A stretch of DNA of 64,000 nucleotides from Areca catechu (taxonomy: Eukaryota; Streptophyta; Magnoliopsida; Arecales; Arecaceae), in the NCBI GenBank assembly GCA_021397845.1, contig CM038052.1, positions 139,319,854-139,383,853 of the forward strand, written 5' to 3'. A program made the translations under genes and the position numbers. The notes under the pieces were generated by a model. That model was not told where the DNA came from, ran no database searches, and saw only the letters and a list, made by a program, of their open reading frames with translations. Below, piece by piece: positions 33,173 through 42,975 of this stretch. Numbering within the stretch: position 1 is the stretch's first letter; each line of letters starts with the position of its first letter.

Positions 33173-33892
33173 TTATAGGTTCCTTGGTTTGATCCTAGCT
33201 TGACATGCACATGAAAATTTACAGTGAACTCCTAGCAAATTCCAAAGAGTGTGCCAGAAGTAAGATGCAAACCTAACATGCATGATGAATGCATGCAGTA
33301 TGCTAATCTCAGTTAAATACAATCTAATAATCCTAGAAATGCTGGAGGTGTCAGGAAATGATAGAAAATAGGAAGTGGGTTCAGAATTAGTTTGGTATGG
33401 TAGGAAGAAAGGTTCAAGGTTAGTTGGATAAAGTTCGATATAAGAAGGCATGTCAGGGACTAATCCTAGACTAATGAGGCTAACCTTTTGAGGTTGAGGT
33501 ATATCTATGGGGTTTGCATAATGGAAGGATGGGTTACTAATCTCAGGGAAGAGGTCCTTAATGGGAACTATAGGAGGAGGCACATCCTGAGGGTTCTGAT
33601 TCAAAGAGATCAGGTCCTTAATAAATTCTTCAGGTTCTTGTATTTTAGGACTAGACTCTATAATTTGGCTCTCCTCTATGGTTTCCTCAGGTAAGGCTCT
33701 AGTAGCAGTACCTAGGTTCTCTTCCTCTATTTGTTCCTCCACTATAGCTTTAGGTTGGATGTTGTCAAGGTCAACTAGCTCTTGGTTGGTTTCTACTTGG
33801 GTATCTACTGGGTCAGCTAATTCGAGGTCTACTAAAGGTGTCTCCTCTTCTCCCTCATACTCATCCACTAGGCTCACATCAGCTTCATACAC
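33173..33892 (-). CDS. Acidic ORF of the non-autonomous family, copy 3
   Basis: The longest frame on either strand in the window (239 codons) and readable in all three copies. It opens MYEADVSLVDEYEGEEETPL and continues strongly acidic (LELADPVDTQ, EEQIEEENLG, LPEETIEESQIIES) to about residue 90. The middle is Pro/Ser-rich (PPPIVPIKDLFPEISNPSF), and the C-terminal 60 residues are more hydrophobic and aromatic (FASYFWHTLWNLLGVHCKF, SCACQARIKPRNL). The ATG is internal: in copies 1 and 2 homology extends upstream through IPEIHKAYIN, so it is probably the second half of a longer protein with the frame at 33874-34164. No known domain recognised. It takes the place of protease-RT-RNase H-integrase core. 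Confidence 0.65.
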   Translation of the reverse strand: MYEADVSLVDEYEGEEETPLVDLELADPVDTQVETNQELVDLDNIQPKAIVEEQIEEENLGTATRALPEETIEESQIIESSPKIQEPEEFIKDLISLNQNPQDVPPPIVPIKDLFPEISNPSFHYANPIDIPQPQKVSLISLGLVPDMPSYIELYPTNLEPFFLPYQTNSEPTSYFLSFPDTSSISRIIRLYLTEISILHAFIMHVRFASYFWHTLWNLLGVHCKFSCACQARIKPRNL

Positions 33893-35044
33893 TTTCGCGT
33901 TAATATAAGCCTTGTGAATCTCAGGAATGGTTGGAGAAGGTTGGCTAGGAAAAAATTGGCTAGGTCCTGGTTTCTTATTATGGACACTAATCCTAGTAGG
34001 TTCAAGTTGCCTAAGGGATAGTGGCTCACTACTGGCTCATATTTAGGGGTGCTAATCTTATGAGGTTCAAGTTGACTAAGGGAAACCTGACTAGTACTAG
34101 ATTGATACTTAGGGGTTATGGGTTCTCTGGGCTCATAGGACAAGGGTGCAGATCTATGGGTCATGGGATTATAGGATCTGGGGTCATAGGATTTTGGGTC
34201 AGCTCTATGGTCAAGTTCTAAGGATGGATCATGGTATAGGGTCCTCCTAAGGTTGGGCTCCCTATATGGGTCAGGATATTGGGTTCTCCTAAGGTTGGAC
34301 TCCCTATATGGGTCAGAATATTGGGTTCTCCTAGGGTTGGATTCCCTATATGGGTCAGAATATTGGGTGTTGGGTCTACTAGGCTCATAGGGTGTGGGTG
34401 CATAGGATCTATGATCATGGGTCTAGAGTCATAGGAACTAGGTTCATAGGTTATGGATTCATAGGTTCTAGGTTCATAGGATTTGGAGTCATAAGATCTA
34501 TAGGTTATGGGTATACTAGGCTTATAGGGAGAGGGTAAATAGGATCTATCTTCCTGGTCTATAAAATCCTGATTGGGTCTTCTAGGACTAACCTTAGGGA
34601 TTGGGTCATGACGATGGGCTCTCCTAAGTTCAGCCTCAAGGTATGGATCAGGGTTTGGGGTCCTCCTAGGTTGAGGATTGTAGTACGGGTCAGGATAAGG
34701 GACTCTCCTAGGTTCGACCTCATGGTATAGATCAGGGTTTGGGGTCTTCCTAGGTTGAGGATTGTAGTACGGGTCAGGATAAGGGGCTCTCCTAGGTTCG
34801 ACCTCATGGTATAGATCAGGTTTGGGGTCCTCCTAGGTTGGGGACTCGTGATCTGGCTCAGACTGTGACCCATGGGTTCTTGTATGGTCCCTACACGGCC
34901 TTCTAACTGGTCATACCTATTGGCAAGATGGTCAATTCTATTGTTGGTTTGGGTACCAGACTGAGTTAACTGGGCCATGGATTGGGTTAGTTGCTTAGTG
35001 AGTGCTTTTATTTGGGCTTGCAAATTTTCCATGGGTTCAAACAT
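33874..35044 (-). pseudogene. Coiled-coil and Pro-Arg-Tyr repeat region, copy 3 (damaged)
   Basis: ATG at 35044 gives MFEPMENLQAQIKALTKQLT and a Gln/Thr-rich coiled coil of about 60 residues, then SPQPRRTPNLIYT-type repeats, including a second copy of the block relative to copies 1 and 2 (34640-34830), ending near 34559. The 42-bp repeats lie at 34247-34390. A further frame 34164-33874 encodes RSAPLSYEPREP and KYQSSTSQVSLSQLEPHKIS. It stands where gag would be but has no Gag core or zinc knuckle. Confidence 0.68.
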
Positions 35045-35948
35045 TTGTGAAGGAGGTGGGTGATATTAAACCCCTGATCCAGTGCTCATGCAAGACTCGA
35101 TTAGACCGACTACAACTGACTAGATCTAGAGTCCAAACTAGATGCTCAATCAGGGTGGCAAACTAACCTATAGTAACCCTGTACTCAGCCAGGCAGGTGT
35201 AAGGGGAGTGTTAGGTCCCTGATTGCCAATCCTAGATACCAATCAGAGATTGGCCAGGTAGGCGGACCAGCACACAAGCCCTTCGGGATTGAATCCCTAA
35301 ACCACCGTTCTAGACAATGAGCACAAGGCACGCACAGGTTATCTTGACACAATGATCTGACACGTAGCCCGGACCCGACCAGTTGGTGTCCCTAGCCCAC
35401 TAGGGCAAATTAAGTCTAGTTAATTTTAGGTTAAGGCTTGGGACCGAATGCAATGGATGTGGTTTTGGGCTAAGGAGAGGTGATCAAATCCTCCCCCCAT
35501 TTGATATAGCAAGAGTGCCCTTAAAAGTAAATTACGCAATGATGGCAGGCAGATGAGGATGCAAATTAGGGTTTAGATGTTTTTTGGTATTTTTGGAGAA
35601 TATGTAATTTTTTTTTGGTATTTTTCTAAATAGAAGAAAACTTGAAAATCATGGCCTAATATTCTAGAAATATACTAAAATTAAAAGATATGCAAAAGAT
35701 GCTAAACAAAACCCTAAACTTCCAAACTTGTCTTGCTGAAAAAGCAGAACTAAAAATTTGTAGGCTGTATTTCGGCTTGCAAAAAATTCACAGGAAATAA
35801 TAAAATAAAAAAAAATTCTTAAACTTACTGTGAATATGTTTAATCCAGAAAAACAAATTTCAGAATTTTAAAGTTTTATCAAGGAAAAATAATTAAAAGA
35901 ACAGAGTATATATGGACTAAAAAATTGTAGAAACAAGCCCTAATCTAA
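35045..35948 (-). other. Leader between PBS and first ORF, copy 3
   Basis: Reverse complement of the leaders of copies 1 and 2, with the same GGTCCGCCTACCTGGCCAAT tract and A-runs. No coding sequence. Confidence 0.6.
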
Positions 35949-35960
35949 GCTCTGATACCA
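35949..35960 (-). other. Primer-binding site, copy 3
   Basis: TGGTATCAGAGC on the minus strand, two bases from the LTR. Confidence 0.92.
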
Positions 35961-35962
35961 AA

Positions 35963-37398
35963 TGATGGGGGACTAATTTGCATGCAATCTTTTTGTATAT
36001 TTTATATTTGGGGTTAGGTGATTAATTCCCAAATTTTAGATCAAAATTATTTGTAGGGAATTTTGTATGAATTTTGAAGCCAAGCATGAAGATTAGAACT
36101 AGTAAAGTACTAAAGAAGGATCGCCGTGGCTGAGAAGCCTCGGTTAGGGCAAGTTCTCCTACAATAATAAGACTGCAGGTAGAGGGGGTGTACCTGACAA
36201 TGTCTGAAGTGCCCGGTGATGATCACAGCGAAGAGATCTCTCAATCCTCGATGGATGCGGCCTGGAAAATCGAGGCAAAGACCCGCGGATACCCGGCTTT
36301 CAGCTCGGTGGTCCGATTAAGGCGTGGCTGGAGTCGTTGGATTCGTAGGAACTCGGGGACCTACAAATGACCTGTCAGGGGTTAGAAAATCAATGGAGAT
36401 CAAGAAAATAAAGGAAAATAGAAAAGGGAAGAATGTTTTGGAGGGGGTTGGAAGGAGGTTGGCAGCAGGAAGATGGTTGCAAACACGGGAAGAAGAACTC
36501 TCAAACCCTTTATGCACACTGCAGGGTAATCACACAAAGCAATAGAAGAACTCAAGATTTATTTCATATATCAAAATCTCCCTTCATACATGATGCTTGG
36601 GTCTCTTAAATAGTCCCTTAACCTTGGGCCCCAAGTAAGGGTACAATTGACATTACATAAGAATCCTTTTCCCTCTCAAACCCTAGCTAGAAAATAAGGA
36701 AACATTAGGTAGAAAAAATCCCTAAAAATTCTCTTGACTTGGCCAACACTCCATGGACACCTAGGGGGGCGTGTTGGGCTTCTAGGAGCAGCAAGAGGCC
36801 GGCCCAAAGGGGCTCGGGCGCATGGGTTTGGGCCTCTGGAAGTTGGGGTGGCCTGGTAGCAAGGTAGCAGGAATATTCCCTGGTATATTGCTTCTTAGGG
36901 GCTTGGGCTTGGCGCCTGGGCTTGATTTCTTTGGGCTAGGATGCAGATGGACCTCTAAAAACATGGATGCCTTGGTATATGAATATTTTGGCATCTGGAA
37001 GGGAATCTGGACATCTGGAGTGCATTTGCAAGGAATCAGGGTTTTCTGAATTTTTCCTCTTGGGGTCTTCAAATCTTCAAGCTAGGTTGGACTTGGGCTA
37101 TACTTCCATGTCTTCAATCTGGTTGGACTTGGTCTTCACTTGTATGATGTGGTCTTGAGTCTTCAATATGGTTGAATAGGACTCAAAAATATAAAATTAG
37201 CTCGACATGAGCTGACTAACACTGGACTGAACTAGCTCAACATGAGCTGACTAGTACAGAACTGAAATAAACGCTCAAAAGACTAAAATGGACTTAGATG
37301 GGATAGGCCTTATTACAGATGGACTCATAAATTATTAATCAATTCACAGTGGGTTGAAAAGCCTCTATCTTATTCTGGTGCCTTCGGTGTCCCCACCA
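35963..37398 (-). repeat. 5' LTR, copy 3
   Basis: On the minus strand starts TGGTGGGGACACC at 37398 and ends GTCCCCCATCA at 35963, next to the PBS. Confidence 0.9.
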
Positions 37399-38086
37399 CC
37401 TGTGGTCCCTACTGAAGACAGGGCCCTCAACTCGAACCAAAGATATGATATTCAGTACTAGCCTAAGACACAACCTTCGACCTACGCCGAAGACACAGTC
37501 TCTGGTGTACGTCGAAAACAAAGTCTTCGTCCTACACCATAAACATGATCTCTGATCCGTCTCCAAGAAGTCCAAAGATGAAGGCGATCCTTCAATTCGA
37601 CTACGGATATTTGCCTGAAATAGGAGCCTGAAGATAGATCTCCAATCTATCTCAGATCTCATGAACGTGATAAATAACGGTTATCATTGACAACCTAACT
37701 ACCTCTAGAGCATGATCATGGCACGTAACTCCAGCGATAATTCCTCCAACCTAACGGAATCATTTAGTAACCATCCATGATCGCAAATTAAGGGGAAGAA
37801 ATTAATTCCCCCATCATAATCACAGGAGGGAGAATGGAGCCACAGGCCAGACAACTTATTATAAATAAACGGTAAGAGGGGACGCTCAATGTAAGGAATA
37901 AGATACTCTTGAAAATATCAAAGTCTTTTCCTCTTCATTTTTATCCTCCTCAGAATCTTCTCCATTCAGTGGCTAGAGCTTGCCTCTGACTTAGGCATCG
38001 GAGTGTCTCCCATCGAAGCATCTCCGACCAGGGATTTATTTTTTAGGTGATCCAGGAAGCGGGCCTATGATCCAGTAGCTCCACCC
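37399..38086 (+). repeat. Tat LTR fragment (3' LTR)
   Basis: Contains the promoter/transcript-start region of a Tat-type LTR: TATAAATAA near 37860, CTGACTTAGGCATCGGAGTG near 37988-38007 and GGTGATCCAGGAAGCGGG near 38046, all familiar features of Tat LTRs. It continues from 31028 after removing copy 3. The left border is not resolved; the right border is near 38086-38130. Confidence 0.65.
37859..37868 (+). promoter_or_regulatory. TATA box of Tat LTR
   Basis: TTATAAATAA, about 125 bp before the GACTTAGGCATCGGAG motif that usually lies in the transcribed part of Tat LTRs. Confidence 0.5.
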
Positions 38087-38130
38087 AGTTAGAACAGGGA
38101 TTCTATGCTAATAGGGACTGTGCGAGTGGA

Positions 38131-39199
38131 TACAGGATAACACCGTGATAGTTGATTTGGTTACGAGAGCAATAGTTAGAAACTGGAAGAAATTAAGAGG
38201 AGAGTCCAATGCAAATTCCTCAAGCTGGACGCATTCCTTCCCTTTTAAATATGAGAGACTTTGGGGAGGTTGGAGGACAGTTTTTTTTTTCACCGAGCAT
38301 TGTTTTTTTTCTCTAAGGGTTAGAGCACCCGAGAGCTTTTAGCCTAAAAGTTTTATTTTTTTGTCCCTGTTCTAACTCCAAGCTTTTCTAATAACTTAGA
38401 AGTTAGATTTTCTTTATAATATTTAATAAAAACTTATTTTTTATTTCTAGTTTTTATCTTTTCTAAGATAGTTTAAATTTTGTAATTTAATTTCTTGAAG
38501 ATTAGTATAGATTTATTTTAATTATGCAATTTACATTCTATAACTAGGATAGTTTAATTCCTGCAATCTTTAATTTCTTGCAATTTATATTTTAGTAGGT
38601 AGTATAAATTTTTTTTAAATAATTTTTAATGTTTTTATTTCAATCTTGTCTAGCTAAGCAATTATCCTAGGATCGTGATGAAACTAGACCTTGATTAGAA
38701 ATCTTGTCTTTGGGATCCTTCTGTATATTTAATTCTTTAGAGTTTTTTCTTTGATCATCTTGCTACTAATCTTAATGAGCTATGATTGGGTCATAATCCT
38801 TTTATAGTTCATATTTGACTTAGTGCAAGAAGGTTCTAGGTAATAAGCTCATAGTTAATTTTTCCTTGTAAATATCCTTGATGGGTTATTTGGGTCAGAG
38901 CCCATTCATAATCCATACTTGGGTATTAGAAAAGAAAAAAGTGAAAGGGAAGTAAACCTTAGAAAGGCCTTATTAGTCATCAGTCTAGCAGATTCAAAGA
39001 TCCTAGAATTATTTTAAGTGTTTATTATTGAAGTTACTATTTTAGAATAGTTTAGGAATTAATCTCCTAATCTTGTTAAAGCTTATCCTAGGGGTTTGAA
39101 CACAGTTCGAATACCATTTCGTCATGGGATCGACCCGTACTTGCTGGACGTGCTACTCTGCACACCGTGCACTTGCGGTTACAACTTAAGTTCACATCA
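38131..39199 (+). mobile_element. Putative solo LTR (family H) in chromovirus integrase
   Basis: About 1.07 kb of AT-rich sequence with no ORF, ending TTCACATCA. Its last 100 bp (GGGATCGACCCGTACTTGCT and GTGCACTTGCGG) resemble the ends of Athila/Tat-like LTRs. GTGGA is found on both sides (38126-38130 and 39200-39204), fitting a 5-bp target duplication, but the left end would be TACAGG rather than TG. Sequence left of it does not clearly match integrase, so a deletion is also possible. Confidence 0.5.
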
Positions 39200-39612
39200 G
39201 TGGACCATACAAAGTAATTAGAAAAATTGGATATAATGCCTACGTGCTTGAGTTACACCTGAACTAGGCATTAGTTCTACTTTCAACGTTTCAGACCTTA
39301 TTAAGTATAGGGAGCTAACGTTGATTCTTAGTGAGCCTTTTGGGCCTAATCCAGTACTTGAGAGTGAGCCAACCCAAGTGTGTCCACCTGCCATACCACC
39401 AACTTAGAAAGACAGGATCGAGCGAATCTTGGATGACAAGATCATTGCAACCCAGAGCAATGATTACCAGCGATATCTAGTTTGTTGGCAAGGACGACCT
39501 GAGACTGATGATTCTTTGATCACCAGAGAGGATTTCAAAAAGATGACCCAGACTTACTTGCACTCTATCATAGTGGAGTTGACCCATACTCGACAGGGTT
39601 AAGTTTCTCCCA
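39200..39612 (+). pseudogene. Chromovirus integrase C-terminal domain and chromodomain (family D)
   Basis: Begins GPYKVIRKIGYNAYVLEL, the GPY/F module, then pieces of STFQ/NVSDL-like sequence and a degenerate chromodomain (DRIERILDDKI-like, YQRYLVCWQGRP-like, DDSLITREDF-like) across several frameshifts. A mutated version of the pre-polypurine palindrome (CTCGACAGGGTTAAG) is present, followed by GGGGAGAAA and the LTR at 39625. Related to the minus-strand element at 54499-57856. Confidence 0.7.
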
Positions 39613-39648
39613 CCTGGGGAGAAATGGTGTGGAAATCAGGGCCAAAAA

Positions 39649-41168
39649 TGATATGGATCCAGGGCAGGTTCGGGTATTTTTTCATTTTTTCTTATTTTTT
39701 TGCATTTTTTTTACTTAATCCCGATATTCCATCTATTCCCTCTATTCTAGTTTTATCCCGATCTCATTTCCACTTATTCCAGTCTTATTACATCCTCTTC
39801 CCATGATTTTAAAAAAATTTCAAAACCCTAGCCACCGCCCTGCAGGCCCTAGATCTAGGCCGCCCGGCCCCCGGCCGCCCCACCGACCCGCCCGCCGGTG
39901 CCCGCCGGCCCTGCCCTCACTGAAAAATGGCACCGCCGCCCACGCCCGTGGGAAGACGAACGAACACGGGAGGCGTCCGTCCGCCCACGTGTCGCCGCCA
40001 CCATCTGCCATCGCCGACCTGCCATAGGCCGCCCGCTCACTGTCCGTCGGCCCACCCCCTGCTATCACCGCCCTCACCAGCGCCCTTGGGCCCCACGCCG
40101 AGGGAAGACGAACGGACGCAGGAGGAATCCGTCTGCCACTGTGCCACCGTTGCCCGTCGCCGCCGCCCGCCTGCTGCCGCCCGCCTTCTGTGCACCGCCC
40201 GCTCATCCGCCGGAGGCCAAGCCGGTGCCCAAGGGTTCTCCTATAACTATGGGAGACCAAATGGCACACCCAGCGTGCCGTGTCCCCCCACGTGCCGTCA
40301 CCCCGCCTGCAGCCCGCCACCGGCCATCCATCGCTCGTCGTTCGTCGGCCCCGTCCACCACCCGCTTCCCGGCCACTGAGCATCCGCCGGTGCTCGATGG
40401 AGATCATCTTCCCCTGTGCATAGCGGTAAGAAAATTTTGCATGGATTTCAAAGCAGTCCAGTTTTTAGTGCAGCACGCTTTCTGGAGCGGATCATCAAGC
40501 CAACATGCTTTCCACAGCATATCAGCACCAATATTGATGTAGCATGGATTTTGTTGTAATTTATTTTTCCTTTTTTGGGTTTCTTGTAGGCCAAGTAAGT
40601 GAGGGTTTTGGTTTTTCTATATAAAGGCCCCCTCTCCCCCTGTAATAATTAAGTTTTGATATAAATTTTGGATTTTCCCTGGGTTCTTGTTCTAGGCTGA
40701 TGCCCATCTTTCCTTCCCCTGCGGGTGTCGAGGGGTGTGAGACCCCAATTCCTTCACTTGCATGCGAGCGTCGAGGGGCGCCAGGACCTAGTTATCCCCT
40801 TTTCCATCAAATCCCCCTCTAGGTCTAGGGATTTTTCTTCACGGCCTCAGGTAGCGATTTAGGTGGGATGCCCTAGGCTCCGCGTGTAGTGAGATTGGTG
40901 GGACACCCTAGACTACATGGAGTAGGATGGGTGAGATGCCCTAGAGGTGCGACTTCTCTCCGTGAAGGTGAGTCCCCAGTCCTAGAGTGTCCATGTTTCC
41001 TATCCTCCACCCAGAAAAATTGAAAACCAAAAGAGTTCGGCTATTTTAGGTTTTAGTGTCAGTTCGCCCTAGTCCCGGGAGGCTTCTTAGCCTCTCACGA
41101 TCCTAGTTTGTTTGGGATTTCCCTTGTTTTTCCAATAAATCAGGTTACGCCTCATCCGTCCCGCATCA
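39649..41168 (+). mobile_element. Solo LTR (family C) with GC-rich island
   Basis: Starts TGATATGGATCC, ends GTCCCGCATCA, and is flanked by AAAAA (39644-39648 and 41169-41173) inside the family D LTR. TATATAAA at 40618-40625 is followed about 108 bp later by GTGTCGAGGGGTGTGAGACC, the LTR block common to several families. Unusually it contains a GC-rich island at 39830-40400 with a duplicated module. The frames across the island (39820-40407 minus, 39898-40542 plus) look like base-composition artefacts. Confidence 0.75.
40618..40625 (+). promoter_or_regulatory. TATA box of solo LTR C
   Basis: TATATAAA followed by pyrimidine-rich CCCCCTCTCCCCCTG. Confidence 0.55.
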
Positions 41169-42975
41169 AAAAAAGATCGACAAGTTGAACCCCCATCCTT
41201 GTGGATCACTTGTAAATAAAGTCCTGAACCCAACACCTTTTACCATGTAAATATTCTATCTTAAATTCTATCATTTTGGCTTAGTTAGGGTTAGCCCTTT
41301 TTACCAACTGTAATTAGGATTTTGTTTATTTAGCCTTTTAGGCTAAACCCTTTTTACTATATTGAGTCAAAAAACCAATTAAGTCAAACTCTATTTATGC
41401 AATTGGGATTTTAATGGTTCAGTTTTGATTAGCCCTTTTTACTAACTTTAATTAGGTTTTTATTTACAAGCCTAATTAAGTATGGTTAGTTATTTAGTTG
41501 GTTAAACCATATGATTAGTTATTGAGTCCATGTAATTAGTTAAGTCACGTGATTAGTTGAGTCCTGTAATACAAGAGGGGACTCAAGTCAACATCCTGTA
41601 TGCACTCAAGTCAAGGCCCATGTGACCCCATGTGCCAACCAAGTCAGCTTGCTCTTGGTGCCACATGGCATCACATTCTTGGCACCACCTTTTCAAGATT
41701 TTGGACATCACCTGCTACATTATCAGGGGACATCAACACATGTCATGTTTGGACATGTCATGCCATTTCATTTTGGGATAACAACACATGCCATGTCACC
41801 TTATTGACCAGCCCATGAGAGAAGCAATTAGCACCCACATGAGAAGAGATTTCATGCCACTTGGTTTTAAGATAAGTAACTAAGAAGGACTCTTTTTAAT
41901 TAGCACCATTCCTTTCAAGGAAGTTCAAGCCAAAATCCAAGTGTCGATCAAGCTTTCTAGCCTCATTCTTTCAAAGTGTTAGAAGTCCAAGGGTTTTAAA
42001 AATTATTCTTTCAAAGTGTTAGAAGTCCAAGGGTTTCTACTTCAAGCATTTCAATCAAATAGGTTCCAAGCTGCTAAAGATCCAGGAACTCAAGAATCTT
42101 ACCAAAACTCTTGAGTCTTATTCTATCCAGACCGGAGAGTTCCACTTCCATACAAGAGCCCACATCATCCAGACTCTAGAGTCCAGCAATCAAGGCCAAG
42201 CGATGGAGCCATCTTGACGCTACATCATGACGACTCACCTTATCCATCTTGGCACCGAAAATGAGATGAGAGCCCCATCAACCCTCCTTGTATTATTCAT
42301 AATTTATTCATCAATAAAGATGCTATTATGTCGAATTTCTTTTACTATGTGCATTGTAGGTGGTGAGGCCCTTTTTCTTGGTTCTTCGGAACATCGCAGG
42401 GTGTGAGGCCTTTTCCTTTATTCTTCGGAACATCGCGGGGTGTGAAGCCCAAGTTATCCTACCTATCCAATCGATAAGAAATCATAGCCACCACTTCTAA
42501 CATTTTCCTTCCATTCTTTTTCCTTCCTTTGCTGCTTCTGACTTGAGTTTTCTTTGCTGAGTGTTTGCAGGTGATTTGGAATCAAAGTCAGGTGTTCTGC
42601 CGCGGAACCATCATCATAAGAGATCGGAGCCCGAGGATCAAGATCCTGAAGCCCTGCCATAGAATCTTGAGAGTCCAGTCAGATCTGCATCAAAGAGATG
42701 GTTCTTCATGGTAACACTTAAAACCTCTTCTCTTCTCTTGATCTCTGAATAGTGAAAGTAAACCCTAGATTATGGTGGTTTCTTAGCCACCAAATCCTAA
42801 TTTTCTTGCTTACTTATTAGGTTTACTTACAGGTAGTTAACATAAACTAGATTACTTTATTGTTATCTTTGAGTCTTCTTAAAAATCTTTAAAATATATA
42901 AAAAAATTAATCCTTATCTTCGCTGATAATTAGGACTTATTAATAGTAATTTAGTTTAATTATTATCCTGCATCA

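Larger units (their letters stand above)
31029..37398 (-). mobile_element. Non-autonomous chromodomain LTR retrotransposon, copy 3
   Basis: Complete copy of about 6.4 kb in reverse orientation: 3' LTR 31029-32498, internal region 32499-35962, 5' LTR 35963-37398, flanked by CCTGT (31024-31028 and 37399-37403). It holds the best-preserved open frames of the family: a 239-codon acidic ORF and an intact chromodomain. It is inserted in the Tat 3' region or LTR. Confidence 0.92.
3906..38086 (+). mobile_element. Tat/Retand-type Ty3/gypsy element, split by nested insertions
   Basis: Gag, protease, RT, RNase H and integrase follow each other on the + strand from 3913 to 9658, then antisense ORFs to 15230 (continuing at 21545-21725), a 3' noncoding part at 28145-28601 and 30750-31028, and LTR sequence at 37399-38086. 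The second RNase H of the DGASN type and antisense ORFs with Transposase_28-like N termini mark the Tat/Retand group. After removing the insertions (4796-6340, 15231-21544, 21841-28144, 28602-30749, 31029-37398) about 11.5 kb remains, a reasonable length for this group. The 5' LTR and most of gag lie left of the copia insertion, outside the window. The element is dead: many nonsense codons and several frameshifts. Confidence 0.8.
39625..42975 (+). mobile_element. 3' LTR of family D chromovirus, interrupted by a solo LTR
   Basis: Starts TGGTGTGGAAATC, resumes at 41169 after the insertion 39649-41168, and ends TATCCTGCATCA. The parts match, in reverse, the LTR at 54499-56524: start GGCCA(A/G)AAA...GATCG, middle GTGATCCACAAGGATG, end GTGGTTTCTTAGCCACCAAATC. 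It carries two copies of the shared block CATCGC(A/G)GGGTGTGA(G/A)GCC at 42392 and 42431. Without the insertion it is about 1.8 kb. Confidence 0.8.

Noticed and set aside
39820..40542. Long overlapping frames on both strands (195 and 214 codons) in solo LTR C
   Set aside because: They lie in a GC-rich island where stop codons are rare on all frames; the proteins are low-complexity Pro/Arg/His with no motif, and the segment is inside an LTR.
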